Position numbers and translations under genes: made by a program. Source: Vitellaria paradoxa (taxonomy: Eukaryota; Streptophyta; Magnoliopsida; Ericales; Sapotaceae). From it: a stretch of DNA of 64,000 nt. Positions 1-11,838 of this stretch are shown here, piece after piece. The notes beneath the pieces were generated by a model that saw nothing but the letters and a program-made list of their open reading frames with translations, was not told the DNA's origin and ran no database searches. Positions within the stretch are counted from its first letter, which is position 1. Every line of letters starts with the position of its first letter. The stretch is from positions 52,445,947 through 52,509,946 of the forward strand of contig CM034233.1 of the NCBI GenBank assembly GCA_019916065.1, written 5' to 3'.

Positions 1-945
1 CACGATTTCCACGTGCCACCACTATTCAACATAAACCATATACATATACATGTCCCATCATACCACTCATGAACATTCATCTCACAAGGCAACAATACAT
101 ATAACATTAACATCATTCTCATCATCATCAATATAAATTCATCCACATAATCACCACAACAACGATCTTCATCATCATCATCATCTCGTCATACACATCA
201 AACATCTTCTTATATATAACTCAACAGTATGTATATAAACCACAACTGTACATCACATCAACCACACACACCCTCACAAAAACATAGGAGCAGATACTCT
301 ACGTTAACCCATGGCCATAGCATGCAATCACGAACACACCATTCCTCGGTGTTTATTTCCATGCCAAAGAAATGGACATACACTCGTAGGCATATCTGCA
401 ATTTTAATCTCATCCAAGTAAATAACTATGCCCTTGCTTATCTACATCACTTTGCAGAATTGGAAATCACAAATGGCCTCACCAACCTTAGGAGAATTAT
501 AGCTAATTAATCATGTATCTATAGGCAGCCAGTCAGTTTATTTATTTAGATGTCTCGTATTGCACATGCAATCTTTGCTTAAAAGTTTCAATTGCAATCT
601 ATTTTAGAACTGTTAATTTAGACAACTACTCAGCAAAGCTCAAAAGCTTAGCATTCTAGACAAAAATAAAGTCATCTTATTTTTAAGTCTTGTTTGTGGA
701 AATGCCCTCCATTCAAATAAAACTAGCTGCTACTACCTTCACATCTTGCCACATTAAAGAAAATTCTTTTGCCTCTTAGTACCTCTCCTATCATCTTCAA
801 CAAAATTACAGCATAGTAGCACATTCACAATTCCCAGAAGTGCGTTTATTATTTATCGTATCTTAGCTTGAATTTTGTCATTTAGTCATCCCAAATCTTA
901 GTTTTCGATTATAGTTACCTATCAACGATTTGTTCATTTGCAGTC
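1..945. other. AT-rich flank without a recognisable gene
   Basis: No open frame here resembles a known protein; the 93-codon frame at 229-510 is low complexity and has no motif. The stretch holds CAT/TCA-rich simple sequence near 109-187. It is the left target flank of copia-1, so its former neighbour is probably the sequence starting at 38044. A promoter of a gene outside the window cannot be excluded. Confidence 0.6.
109..187. repeat. CAT/TCA trinucleotide-rich simple repeat
   Basis: Two interrupted runs of CAT/TCA triplets are visible, near 109-130 and 167-187, separated by ordinary AT-rich sequence. This is a degenerate microsatellite with no coding signal. Confidence 0.7.
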
Positions 946-1134
946 TGTGAAGAAACAAGGTAGGAAGAAAAACTTCTTCTCATTTCATTGTATATTTCTC
1001 TGTACAAGCTATCCTTTATATACAAGTGGAAACGAATCAAAAATAAAAATGAATCAATCAGCCTATATCAAATCCCTATAAATCAGGGATTTGAAATAAC
1101 TACCAAAAATATAAATCTTCATAATCTTCTCACA
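946..1134 (-). repeat. copia-1 3' LTR
   Basis: On the plus strand it starts TGTGAAGAAAC and ends CTTCTCACA, and it matches 37851-38043. The minus strand carries a TATATAAAGG-type promoter box. A purine-rich tract lies just inside (plus-strand CTCCCCCTCAAGC, 1135-1147), followed by the RNase H C-terminus, which fixes this copy as the 3' LTR. The preceding CAGTC is the proposed target duplication. Confidence 0.88.
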
Positions 1135-1141
1135 CTCCCCC

Positions 1142-1879
1142 TCAAGCTGGTGAGTGGATGTTGTCCATTCCAAGCTTACCAATTATAGATTGAAAAACTG
1201 TGCTTGCTAGTCCCTTGCTTGGTACATCAGCAAGTTGACCCTCAGTAGAAACAAAGGGAGTACAGATTAGACCATTATCTAGTTTTTCCTTTATGAAATG
1301 CCTGTCAACCTCAAAATGTTTGATGCGATCGTGTTGTACCAAACTATGTGCTATGTTGATAGCTAACTTATTGTCACAATAGAGCTTCATTGGTGCCTCC
1401 CACTTGATCTTCAAGTCTTCTAGAATGATCTTGAGCCGCAATAGTTCACAAATTCTTAGTGCCATTGTCCTAAATTCTGCTTCTGCACTAGACCTTGCCA
1501 CAACATTCTGCTTCCTACTTCTCTAAATCACAAGATTGCCACCAAAAAAAATACAATATCCTGACGTTGATTTTCGGTCAATTGGAGATCCTGTAAGATA
1601 AGGCTTGGTATGAGACAAGTAGATTAATCTTCCTACTAGTCTTTGATAAGTTCCTCTATCTACTGTAGCATCCTCTAGAGCCTCACCAAGTTTATGGTTG
1701 AAGTCTATAGGAGTCTTGACAGGTTTGCACCCCAATTTTCCTGTATCTCTCAGTAGATCCAACACATATTTCTGCTGAGATATGAAAATTCCACGCCGTA
1801 AGCGAGCAACTTCAATGCCAAAAAAAATATTTTAGCCCCCTTAACTCCTTTATTTCAAATTCATTAATCAAGCACCTCC
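1142..1879 (-). pseudogene. copia-1 RT C-terminus and RNase H, broken
   Basis: Minus-strand frames give copia RNase H landmarks: SSAEAEF, YCDNKLAINIAH, HFIKEKL and a final KGL...IIGKLGM ending beside the PPT. Upstream at 1523-1765 lies the RT/RNase H connection (QKYVLDLL, YQRLVGRLIYLSHT, DRKSTSGYC). About 50 residues between the RLIYLSHT and DRKSTSGYC motifs are missing and there are stops between frames. The frame can be followed to about 1879 (EFEIKEL, FFGIEVA), where the gypsy LTR interrupts it; the missing RT half resumes at 12420. In life this would prime and copy element RNA in virus-like particles. It is dead. Confidence 0.85.
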
Positions 1880-1884
1880 TTAAG

Positions 1885-2446
1885 TGGCATGGGACCGGGC
1901 GTAGGATCTAGTCACAGGACGAGACATGTGAAAATCCTCTTGATTTCCTTTGTTCTTTCCCTTCCTAGAGGACCCTATGATTTCCTCAAGCCTCAAGACC
2001 TGTCCGTGACAGGGTCTCAATGCAGGCTGCTGTTTTAGGAAGAAAATTCTAATGATATTATTCATAATAATGTTGCCCCTTATATAGGCTCAGTACATCA
2101 ACAAAAATAGGAAGAGTTCTAATAGGATTCTAATGCATAAAAGATAATAATAAGAATATCTAGTTATACTCCTAATCAAAACATAAAATCATTACATCAG
2201 CAAAAATAGGAAGAGTTCTAATAGGATTCTAATGCATAAAAAATAATAATAAGAATATTTAGATATACTCCTAATCAAAATAGAAAATCATACTCCAAAC
2301 AAAACAGAAAATCAATTTCCTATTTTGCAGGAACCCAGCCGCCACCCTTGTTAACCCTAATCTGTCAGCCAAAATCACCCTAATCTCCCTTGCCACTCCT
2401 GTCCCTCTTTCGCCTATACTTCTTACCAATAAATGCATCCATATCA
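1885..2446 (-). repeat. gypsy 3' LTR
   Basis: Plus-strand TGGCATGGG...ATATCA, matching 11856-12414 throughout. A minus-strand TATA box (CTATATAAGG) lies at 2078-2087. A roughly 100-bp segment from about 2095 is tandemly duplicated to about 2295, and the same duplication is in the other LTR, so it predates insertion. A purine-rich tract, GAGGAGGGGAGTAA on the minus strand, adjoins at 2447-2460. Confidence 0.92.
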
Positions 2447-3672
2447 TTACTCCCCTCCTCAACGAAGAGCTTGTGCTCAAGCTCAAATGTGGGATAAGCC
2501 TGCTGAAAGTCAGTAACATTCTCCCATGTAGCTTTGTCATCAGCAAACCCTTGCCATTTACTAGAATTTCCCATGTGCCGCGGTTCAATCTAGACCGAAG
2601 GACCAAGTGAGGGAGTCGATTCACCTTGCCATCCAATAAGGGATGAAGGTTAGGAGTAGTCTCCGAAATGGAACCTTTGAATGGTTTAAGTTGGGAGACA
2701 TAGAACACATCATGAATTTTGCTCCCAGGGGGTAGGGCTAGGCGGTACGCCACTTGCCCAAGCCTTTCAAGTACCTGAAAGGGGCCATAAAACTTAGGAG
2801 ATAATTTTTGAGAACTTCGCCTTAGTACTGTTAACTGGCGGTAATGTTGAAGGCAAAGCCAAGCCCAATCTCCCACATTAAAAACCAAGTCTCGGTGCTT
2901 CCCATCATGAACTTGTTTCAGCCAACACCTCATCTCGCTCACGAAGAGCACTATCTACCACCTCAACCATCGTGGCTCCTGGTTCATAGGATAATAAACG
3001 AGGGGGTTCCCTTCCGTAAACTACCTTGAAGGGAGTGGTTTGCAAGGAAGAATGAAATGAAGTATTATAACAAAATTTAGCCCATGCAATCCAATCCACC
3101 CCAACTCCGAGGACGATCCCCCACAAAACAGCGAAGGTACATTTCTATTGTGCGATTTACTACCTTGGTTTGTCCATCAGATTGGGGATGATACGCTAAA
3201 GAATGTGCGAGTTGGGTGCCACATAACCGAAACAACTCTCTCCAAAACATGCTAGTAAAAACCACATCCCGATCACTAACAATGGATTCCAGTACGCCAT
3301 GTAAACAAAATATCCGATCAAAAAATAAATGAGCAACCGAACTTGCAGTATAAGGGTGAGCAAGAGGGAGGAAATGAGCATATTTGGAAAATCGGTCTAC
3401 TACGACAAATAAGACCGATTTGCCACCCACTTTAGGAAGCTCCTCAATAAAATCCATCAAAATATCAGCCCATATTTGGACGGGAATGTCTAGGGGCTGC
3501 ATAAGTCCTGCTGGATGTAAGTTCTCCCATTTATTCTTCTGACATACTTGGCAATTTTGTACAAATTCTCTGATGGAAGACTTCATACCTTTCCAATAAA
3601 AATCCCCCTTTATTCTTTGAGTTGTCTTTTGGACCCCTTCATGAGTAGAATTATGAATGCTCTCAAGTATAG
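2271..3672 (-). pseudogene. gypsy integrase and chromodomain, frameshifted
   Basis: The minus strand from 3672 downward starts in the integrase HHCC zinc region (HNSTHEG, then CQVCQKNK). The DDE core follows with Asp in ADILMDF, Asp in VSDRDVVF and Glu in NRTIEMY. A frameshift near 3100 moves to FHSSLQTTPFKVVYGREPP, and a second frame from 2951 has the usual [17 protein letters not shown] and [12 protein letters not shown]. After another shift near 2570 a chromodomain is readable ([13 protein letters not shown]). The protein would insert cDNA, with the chromodomain steering it to heterochromatin. Several frameshifts make it inactive. The reading frame runs into the LTR. Confidence 0.88.
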
Positions 3673-3964
3673 AGTTGAAAAAGGAAAGATTTGGTGACAA
3701 TATTACTGAATATTTGGAGATTTGATAGCCATGAATATTTACTGTAAATAGAATATTAGTTGTTGAAATCCAAATTAATGTGGAGTAACTAGTGATAGAG
3801 ATTGATTAGGGATTCATACCTTATTTAGGCAGATTTCCTGCTCTTAATTTAAGAGATTTTCTTTTGCTTCTTTATTTCATTATTGTATTATAAATAGTGA
3901 TCAACAGCTTGTACAGATTTCAATATACAGAAAAGTTATTCCACATCCTTTATTTTTCTATCCA
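3673..3964 (+). repeat. copia-2 5' LTR
   Basis: It matches 8510-8801 over its whole length and ends ATCCA two bases before the primer site. The TATA box TATAAATAG at 3889-3897 is the likely promoter. The first base is A where the right LTR has T. Confidence 0.9.
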
Positions 3965-3966
3965 GA

Positions 3967-3979
3967 TGGTATCAGAGCC
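3967..3979 (+). promoter_or_regulatory. copia-2 primer-binding site (tRNA-iMet)
   Basis: TGGTATCAGAGCC, the standard complement to the 3' end of initiator Met tRNA in plant copia elements, two bases after the LTR. It primes minus-strand cDNA synthesis. Confidence 0.92.
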
Positions 3980-4071
3980 AAATTAGGCTCCTTGGGATTT
4001 ATTTTGTTCCAGCCTTCATTGCTGAAAAACTAGTACCTATTTTTTGTCCTTTATTAATTTTTTAATCAACC

Positions 4072-5000
4072 ATGTCTGAAGTTTCCTCCGAGACAATATC
4101 CTCTCAAAAAACCCAGACCCCTAATATTGATTCTCACTCTGTTCAAATCACCAATATTCGCCTTAATGGTGACAATTATTTACGGTGGTCTTAGTCCGTT
4201 CGGATGTATATCAGAGGACGGGGGAAGATTGGGTACCTGACGGGAGACAAGAAGGAACCAGCACCAGAGGACCCAACGTACGAGACTTGGGATGCAGAAA
4301 ATTCAATGGTGATGACATGGCTCGTGAACTCCATGGATGAAGACATTAGCTCCAATTATATGTGCTACTCCACGGCTAAAGAACTGTGGGACAATGTGAA
4401 TCAGATGTACTCTGATTTAGGAAATCAGTCTCAGATCTATGAATTGACTCTGAAAATTGGTGAGATTCAGCAAGGGGAAGACTCTGTCACCAAGTATTTC
4501 AATTCATTGAAGTGCCTTTGGCAGAACTTGGATCTGTTCAATGATTATGAATGGAAATCCATTGAAGATGCCAATCATAATAAACAGATGGTGGAGGCTC
4601 ATCGTATTTACAAATTCCTTGCTGGACTTAACGTGGAATTTGATGAGGTACGAGGACGAATCATTGGTAGGACTCCACTTCCTCCAATTGGTGAGGTGTT
4701 TGTTGAGGTTCGAAGAGAAGAAAGTCGCAGATCTGTAATGTTGGGGAAGAAGACTGCCTGCCAACGAACCTGTTGAGAGTTCTGCCCTTGTGACTACTGA
4801 GGCTAATAAAGCTGTCAATTTTAAGAAAAAAACTGAAGAGATACCACGTGTCTAGTGCGACCACTGCAATAAACCGCGCCATACTCGAGAAACTTGCTGG
4901 AAAATCCATGGAAAACCAGCAAATTGGAAAAGCAGCAAGCCTGGTGACAGAAATAGCCGTGCATTCCCAACTGCAAATGAAGCAACGACAAGTCCCTTGA
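4072..5000 (+). pseudogene. copia-2 gag, stops and a frameshift
   Basis: The ATG at 4072 (MSEVSSETIS) opens a gag frame with NYLRWS, then an in-frame TAG at about 4192, then the long stretch 4204-4776 with TWLVNSMDEDI, AKELWDNV and FLAGLNVEFDEVRGRI, standard for copia capsid. A frameshift near 4760 moves to the nucleocapsid part, where the zinc knuckle CDHCNKPRHTRETC (CX2CX4HX4C) lies at about 4857-4898 after another stop. Gag would package element RNA. The protease frame follows from 4997. Confidence 0.88.
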
Positions 5001-6441
5001 ACAAGGAGCAGATGGATCACCTTCTGAAGCTGCTGAAATCTAATTCCTCATCTGGAATTCCTAGTGTTTCTCTTGCGCAAACAGGTAGTGCACCTAATGC
5101 CCTTTCTTTTTATTCAAATTCTGCTCCATGGATCATCGATTCTGGAGCTTCTGATCATATGACCAGCCTTTCCCATCTCTTTAACACTTACTCACCAAGT
5201 TCTGGCCTTGAAAAAATTAGAATTGCAGATGGTAGTTTTTCACCCATTGCAGGAAAAGGTTTGATTAAATTATCCGAAAAAGTGGATCTTAAATCTGTCC
5301 TCCATGTCCCTAAATTAGCTTGTAACCTTTTGTCTATGAGTAAATTAACCAAAGAGTCTAATTGTCGTGTAATTTTCTGTAATTCTCACTGTGAATTTCA
5401 GGACCGAAACTCGGGGAAGAAGATTGGCAGTGCTAAGATGATAGATGGACTTTACTATTTTGATGATGACTGCTCCAGTAATGAAAAGGCTCAAGGCTTT
5501 AATAGTGCTAGTTCTAATTCTGTTTATGAACAAATAATGCTTAGGCACTTAAGATTAGGACACCCTAGCTTTCCATATCTTAGACATTTGTTTCCTACTT
5601 TATTTAAGGGTTTGGATTGTTCATCATTCTATTGTGAAAGTTGTTGCTTATCTAAGAGTCATCGTACTACTTATTTGTCAAAACCTTATGCTCCTTCAAA
5701 ACCATTTTATTTAATACATAGCGATGTTTGGGGACCTTCAAGAGTCACTACTCCCTCTGGAAAAAAATGGTTTGTTACCTTTATAGATGATCATACATGT
5801 TTGTGTTGGATTTATTTGATGAATGAAAAGTCTGATGTTGAAATTTTTTTTAAAGATTTTTATACAATGGTTGAAACTCAATTTCAAACAAAAATAAGCA
5901 TTCTTCATACAGATAATGGAACCGAGTATTTCAATAAAATTTTTTGAAGTTTTTTGAAGGAAAAAGGGTATACATCATCAGTCTACTTGTGTAGATACCC
6001 CTCAACAAAACAGAATTGCTGAAAGAAAAAAAAAAACACTTACTTGAAGTGTCTCTTGCTATAATGTTCTCAATGAATGTTCCAAAATATCTTTGGGGGG
6101 AATCTGTCTTAACAGCTTCTTATTTGATTAATATGATGCCTACACGTGTTTTAAAATATAGCACACCATTAGAATATTTCCAAAAAAAAATTCCCTTGGC
6201 TCGGATGTACTCAGATTTACCTTTAAAGGTTTTTGGTTGCATTGTTTTTGTTCATATACCCAACAATCGTCAGTCTAAACTTGATCCTCGGGCTGAAAAA
6301 TGTGTTTTTATAGGGTATGCCTCTAATAAAAAAGGCTATAAGTGCTATAATCCTCAAACAAGAAAAACTTATGTTAGTATGGATGTCTCTTTTTTTGAAC
6401 ATAAATTCACAAAAATTCTCTTCAGGAGGAGAATGGGGTGA
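4997..6441 (+). pseudogene. copia-2 protease and integrase
   Basis: Protease is clear at about 5127-5165 (PWIIDSGASDHMT, with the catalytic DSG). The integrase zinc region follows (LRHLRLGHPSF, then CESCCLSKSH), then the core Asp residues in HSDVWGP and TDNGTEY. The frame ends at 5947; a frameshift leads into 6016-6441, where AERKK carries the third acidic residue and the C-terminal GYKCYNP and VSMDVSFFEH motifs follow. The strings of A at 6010-6050 look like the site of indels. The linker up to RT (6438-6866) is poorly conserved, as is usual. Confidence 0.88.
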
Positions 6442-6953
6442 TGGAAGAAAATTTTTGGCATTTATCTCCTACTCCTTTACCAAATCTGATTTTAACTACC
6501 TCACCTCATTCTCCTCGTACAAATATTCCTAATATTCAAAGTAAGGAACAATTTGATAGAACAAAGGAAAACAATGAAGGGAATCCTAGTCACATAGTGC
6601 CAAACATTATTGTATCTGAAACAGGGGGAGAATCACTACAACTTAATAAAAAAAATACTGAGTCTCTAGTTTATACTCAGAGAAGACCTCATCAAAAGAG
6701 TCAAGGTCAGCCTATTCTTCTTGGAAATGATCAATCTCGACCTTTGGGAACTGGTCCAAGTATCACAGGTAGTTCTGTTCCTGACTCATCTTTAATTCCT
6801 GTTACTTCTTCTAGCCAAGAACCATTAAACCTTGATATTCCAATAGCTATTAGGAAAGGAACCTAAAGCTGTACCAAATATCCCATTACCAAATATATTT
6901 CTTTTGAAAAACTTTCTCACACTCATAGCGCATTTACCTCAAAAATCTCACAC
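6438..6953 (+). pseudogene. copia-2 integrase-RT linker
   Basis: A low-conservation linker (frame 6438-6866) rich in Ser, Pro and Asn, ending in IPIAIRKGT, the motif that precedes RT in many plant copia polyproteins. Short remnants [10 protein letters not shown] and FTSKISH follow in shifted frames before RT begins at about 6954. No separate function is expected. Confidence 0.75.
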
Positions 6954-8502
6954 TTGTTTGTCCCAAGAAACATTCAGGAAGCTCTTGATGATCCGAATTG
7001 GAAATTAGCAGTAATGGAAGAGATGAATGCTCTTAAAAAAAATGGTACTTGGGAGATAGTTGATTTACCTAAGAAAAAAAGGGTAGTGGGTTGCAAGTGG
7101 GTCTTTACTGTGAAATGTAAAGCTGGTGGTAGCATAGAGAGATACAAGGCAAGACTCGTAGCAAAAGGGTTCACCCAGACCTATGGGATTGATTATCAAG
7201 AAACCTTTGCTCCTGTAGCTAAAATAAACTTAATCAGAGTCTTGTTATCTTTAGCTGTAAATTTCAGCTGGCCATTACACCAGTTAGATGTGAAAAATGC
7301 CTTCTAAAATGGAGATCTTGAGGAAGAAGTCTTTATGAGTCTACCACCTAGGTTTGAGGGAAACTTGGGACCAAACAAAGTCTGTAGACTAAAAAAGTCT
7401 CTCTATGGTCTCAAACAATTCCCCCAGAGCTTGGTTTGAGAGATTTGGGAGAACTGTGAAGAATTATGGCTACTGTCAAGGTCAAACTGACCATACCATG
7501 TTCTACAAACATGGTAGAGAAGGCAAGATTGCAATATTAATTGTCTATGTGGATGATATAATATTGACAAGCGATGACAATGAAAAATTGACGAGACTGA
7601 AAAGAAGGCTTGCAGCTGACTTCGAAATCAAGGATTTAGGTGCATTAAAATACTTTCTTGGAATGGAGTTTGCTAGATCCAAAGAAGGTATTTTTTTGAA
7701 CCAACGTAAATATGTTCTTGATCTACTTGATGAAACAGGTATGCTAGGGTGTAAACCAGCTGAGACACCCATTGAACCGAACCTTAAATTGCAATCGTCT
7801 AAAGCAGAAGAAGTTTTGAATAGAGAGCAGTATCAAAGACTTGTTGGAAGACTGATCTACTTGTCACATACACATCCTGATATAGCATTTGCAGTTAGCA
7901 TGGTTAGCCAGTTCATGCATGCACCTAGACAGAAACACTTTGATGCAGTTTATAGAATTCTCAGATACCTAAAGGGAACCCCGGGAAGAGGTCTAATGTT
8001 AAAAAACTATGGGCATTTACAAGTTGAAGCCTATACAGATGCAGATTGGGCTAGGAGTGCTATTGATAGACGGTCAACCTCTGGCTATTGTACGTTTGTT
8101 GGCGGAAATCTTGTCACCTAGCGGAGTAAAAAGGAGAATGTGGTAGCAAGAACTAGTGCAGAGGCTGAGTTTAGATCTGTAGCTCATGGAATTTGTGAAG
8201 TGTGGTGGATTAAGAGACTACTGGAAGAATTGAATACCTCTAGTCTGTTGCCCATGAAAGTGTACTGTGACAATAAAGCTGCTATCTCGATCGGTCACAA
8301 TCTAGTACTTCATGACAGAAAAAAGCATGTGGAAGTAGACAAACACTTCATCAAGGAAAAGCTTGAAAATGGGTTGATTTGTATGCCATACATCCCTACT
8401 ACCGAACAAGTTGCAGATGTGCTTACAAAGGGACTTCCTACAAGACAGTTTGATAGACTAATTGGCAAGCTGGCTATGGAGGATATCTTCAAACCAGCTT
8501 GA
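6954..8502 (+). pseudogene. copia-2 RT and RNase H, nearly intact
   Basis: RT starts at 6954 ([39 protein letters not shown]). A TAA at 7305-7307 breaks LDVKNAF, and a frameshift near 7420 separates SLYGLKQ from AWFERFG. The frame 7405-8121 then holds the catalytic YVDDI, ALKYFLGMEFA, QRLVGRLIYLSHT and DRRSTSGYC. A TAG at 8119-8121 replaces the Trp before RSKK, and RNase H continues from 8140 with SAEAEF, YCDNKAA and HFIKEKL to a stop at 8502. Few lesions for its size. The PPT (8499-8509) overlaps the stop. Confidence 0.9.
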
Positions 8503-8509
8503 GGGGGAG
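8499..8509 (+). promoter_or_regulatory. copia-2 polypurine tract
   Basis: TTGAGGGGGAG sits directly before the right LTR start TGTTGAAAAAG at 8510. It primes plus-strand DNA synthesis. Confidence 0.88.
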
Positions 8510-8801
8510 TGTTGAAAAAGAAAAGACTCGGTGACAATATTACTGAATATTTGGAGATTTGATAGCCATGAATATTTATTGTAAATAGAATATTAGTTGT
8601 TGAAATCCAAATTAATGTGGAGTAATTAGTGGTAGAGATTGATTAGGGATTCATACCTTATTTAGGCAGATTTCCTGCTCTTAATTTAGGAGATTTTCTT
8701 TTGCTTCTTTATTTCATTATTGTATTATAAATAGTGATCAACAGCTTGTACAGATTTCAATATACAGAAAAGTTATTCCACATCCTTTATTTTTCTGTCC
8801 A
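8510..8801 (+). repeat. copia-2 3' LTR
   Basis: Starts TGTTGAAAAAG and ends TCTGTCCA, the same length as the left LTR and differing at only a few bases. TATA box at 8726-8734. Gypsy RNase H sequence starts immediately after it. Confidence 0.9.
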
Positions 8802-10300
8802 GAGGGAAGTAGGGGAAAGATATACCCGGTTAGCATATAATATCAGCCCGTCTTTTACAGACCAAGCTGTTCCTGCTGTCCCCTGCAGAATTTGTTGTTG
8901 AAGTTGTTGCAATTCTGCCGAGGCAGCCACCTCTGCACGGATGTCGTCAAAAAGTTCTACTTGAGGTCTTGAAATGGCGCACAGAACGACGGCATCATCC
9001 TCCCGTCTTGATAACACATCTGCGGCTTGATTCAGCATTCCTGCTCGGTATTCCATCCTAAAATCGAAGCCCAATAACTTGCTCACCCAATGTTGTTGTG
9101 GCGACGTGGACAACCTTTGCTCCAAGAGGTATTTAAGGCTGTAATGATCGGTGCGGATGAGAAAAAGCGCCCCCAAAGATAAGGACGCCAATGTTGCACC
9201 GCTTCGCAAGCCTAATGAGCTCCATTTCATATGCCGGTAGTTTGAAGTGTCTTTCAGCAATGGTACGGCTGAAAAAAGTGATTGGGTGCCCCTTTTGTTG
9301 TAAAACAGCCCCTATACCTTCTCCTGACGCATCGCACTCCACCACAAACTCCTCTTCGAAGTTAGGTAGTTGTAGCACCGGCGAGGTGGAAAGTGCCTTC
9401 TTTAATTTGTCGAAGGCTGCCTCCGTCTCTGCTATCCACCTAAAGGAATTCTTCTTTAGGAGGCTCGTTAAGGGTGCCGCGATCAATCCATAATTCTGGA
9501 TGAACTTGCGGTAGTATCTTGCCAACCCTAGGAACCCACGCAAAGCTCTCACGGATTGAGGTGCTGGCCAATCCACCACTACCTTCACCTTAGCGACATC
9601 CACTGAAACACCTGCACCATGAACAACATGACCCAAGTATGCCACCTGAGTTTCCCCAAAGGCGCACTTGGATTTCTTGACAAAGAGGTGATGAGAGCGT
9701 AATAACTCCAGAATCACATGCAAATGCTGCATATGTTCAACCCAAGTCTTGTTATAGACTAAAATGTCATCAAAGAACACCAATACAACTTACGTAAGTA
9801 AGATCTAAATACTTCATTCATTAAATTCTGAAACGTAGAGGGGGCATTTGTAAGGCTAAAGGGCATTACCAAAAATTCGAAGTGGCCATGGTGAGTGCGA
9901 AAAGCTGTTTTTTTCACATCCATTGGGACCATCCTCACCTGATGATAACCAGACCGCAAATCAAGTTTGGTGAAGTACTGTGCGCCATATAACTCTCTAA
10001 CAACTCATCGACCACAGGAATGGGAAATTTGTCTTTTACAGTCTTGGAGTTTAATTCCCTATAGTCGATGCAGAATCTCCAAGAGCCATCTTGTTTCTTC
10101 ACTAAGAGTACGGGTGAAGAAAAGGGAGATCAGCTAGCCTGTATAATGCCCTGCTGCAGCATCTCTTCACATTGCCTCTCAATTTCATCCTTCTGGAGAT
10201 GGGGGTAGCGATACAGATGCACTACTATTGGACCCGAACCTGGTAATAGAGTGATTTAGTGATCACAACTCCGGGGAGGGGGTAAACCAGTTGGCTCTTA
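8802..10300 (-). pseudogene. gypsy RT and RNase H, interrupted by copia-2
   Basis: From about 10300 downward the minus strand reads [32 protein letters not shown], then [25 protein letters not shown] and [11 protein letters not shown] (9759-9959). A frameshift near 9780 leads to the catalytic FFDDILVY (9133-9783), the connection (RGFLGLARYYRKFIQNYG) and RNase H (VVECDASGEGIGAVLQQ). Another shift gives LIRTDHYSLKYLLEQ and QAADVLSRRED up to about 8805, where copia-2 interrupts. Several stops and shifts are present, so it is inactive, but every domain is recognisable. Confidence 0.88.
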
Positions 10301-10307
10301 AAACACA

Positions 10308-10860
10308 TTAGAAAATTCCACCAACAATTTTTCCAAGGCCACCAATTGTTGTTCTTGGGGTTGTAAGGCATGTATTCTCAACCCCTTTTAACTTTTGGCC
10401 AAACCATTGCATCCTCCGTCCCTCCAGCTCAAAACTCATGGTGAGAGTCTTGAAATCCCACCAGATAGGGCCTAGAGTGCACAACCATTTCACGCCTGAC
10501 ACCACATCAAATCCTTCTAATGGAATAACCAATAAATCAGTAAAAAAGATGTCATAATTCACCTGGAGTTGGACAGCCTCAGATAATCCCAAAGCAGGGA
10601 CCTTTTCTCCATTTGCAATGGCAACTTGTAGGCCAGGACGCTTTAAAATGGGGAGTCCCATCCGTAGGGCAGCTGCTGAACTCAAGAAGTTGTGTGAGCT
10701 TCCTGAATCCACCAATACCAGCATTGGGTGTCCCGTAATGATGGCTTCCACTTGCATTGTTTGTGCGTTCTTGATTCCGGTAATGGCATGGAGGGAAATT
10801 TCGGGTTCTCCAGGGGCTGCATGCTCTTCTTCTTCCTCCTGATCTACCACTTCCAACCAA
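10308..10860 (-). pseudogene. gypsy aspartic protease
   Basis: The minus frame 10308-10856 contains VLVDSGSSHNFLS, the retropepsin active site with DSG, followed by VAIANGEKV and DVVSGVKWL, usual for chromovirus protease. The product would cut the polyprotein. The zinc-knuckle end of gag lies just upstream near 10860-10910 but is frame-disrupted; a run of C at 10881-10887 is a likely indel site. Confidence 0.85.
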
Positions 10861-11834
10861 AATAGCCTTTTACACTTGTGCCCCCCCTATAATCACACAA
10901 TTAAAGCAAAGTCCTTTCGCGCGCCGTTCGGCCATCTCCTCTCTTGAGAGTCACTTGAAAAAGGGGGCTGGACTACTCCCAGTGGTGGAAACTGACCCTG
11001 CTGCCCCCCTTGACTTGCTGTCCTGGCTGTGAACAGCCGTAGATGCTGCCCGCGTGCTTCTGGGTGTGCCCAGCCAGCTGTGCGCCTCAGTCCTCCAAAA
11101 TCAATCATTTGCTTCCTTTCAAAAGTCCTTGCCATATTCATGGCTGTACCCAACATCGTGGGCCCCTGAAGCTCAACATCAATGCGTATTCCCTCCATCA
11201 AACCTACTGTAAAGAGGCTCACTTGCTGTTCGGCCCAAAGCCCTAACGTTCTTGCCAATAAAGTCTGAAATTGGCATTGGTATTCTTCCACGGTTCCCGT
11301 TTGTTTGAGATTAGCTAGCTCTCCTAATGGATTGGTGCTCAAGGGCGGGGTCAAACCTGACGTTGCATTGCGATTTGAAGTCCTCCCAAGTCATTCCCGG
11401 AGACTCTTGCTCCACTTGGTAATACCAAAGCTGTGCCTCCCCTATTAAGTGGAAGGCAGCCAAGCCTACTCGCTCTTCTTCTGCTGTCCTTTGGCTCTGA
11501 AAAAATTGGTCACAACGATGAAACCAAACCAATGGGTCTTCTAACCCATTGTAGGTGGGAAACTCCAACTTTGAGTAGTGTGGCACTACCCTGTTTTCGG
11601 ACTGCCCTTCTGTCCTCTCCTCCCCGCGATTGGTTGAAGCACGGCTATTGCTTCCAGCACCCCCATGCACCCCTCGGTTGGACTCTTTTGCTAGCTCCCT
11701 AAACCGGCGATTCATCTCTTCAAACTGGGCAGTCGAAGTCCTTTGCTGGAGCTCTTCCATCTACTGGAAACGCTGTTCCACCCTATGCATAAACGCCCTG
11801 AGCTCACTTTGGAAACTTCCTGAGTCGTCCATCG
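10860..11834 (-). pseudogene. gypsy gag (capsid), stop and frameshift
   Basis: The best start is the minus-strand ATG at 11834 (MDDSGSFQ), just after the PBS; this frame meets TAG at 11761-11763 and continues (MEELQQR) to 11311. Capsid landmarks are PHYSKLEFPTYNGLEDPLVW and FHLIGEAQLWY, then in the next frame (10893-11354) the tract GTVEEYQCQFQTLLAR and a Gln/Gly-rich tail. The family normally makes one Gag-Pol frame, so the shift near 11340 is a lesion. Confidence 0.85.
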
Positions 11835-11838
11835 TGTT

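Larger units (their letters stand above)
3673..8801 (+). mobile_element. copia-2: Ty1/copia element nested in the gypsy
   Basis: Two 292-bp LTRs (3673-3964 and 8510-8801) flank PBS, gag, protease, integrase, RT, RNase H and PPT in plus orientation. It splits the gypsy between the end of RNase H and the start of the integrase zinc region, which continue at 8802 and 3672. The LTRs differ at only a handful of positions, so it is younger than copia-1. No perfect 5-bp target duplication is visible (TATAG on the left, GAGGG on the right), and the left LTR starts AG rather than TG, so the edges may be mutated. Confidence 0.92.

Noticed and set aside
229..510. 93-codon ORF near the left end
   Set aside because: Low-complexity His/Thr-rich translation of simple sequence, no motif, no supporting context.
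3668..8806. A target duplication for copia-2
   Set aside because: TATAG and GAGGG do not match; I could not find a shift that gives a convincing 5-mer.
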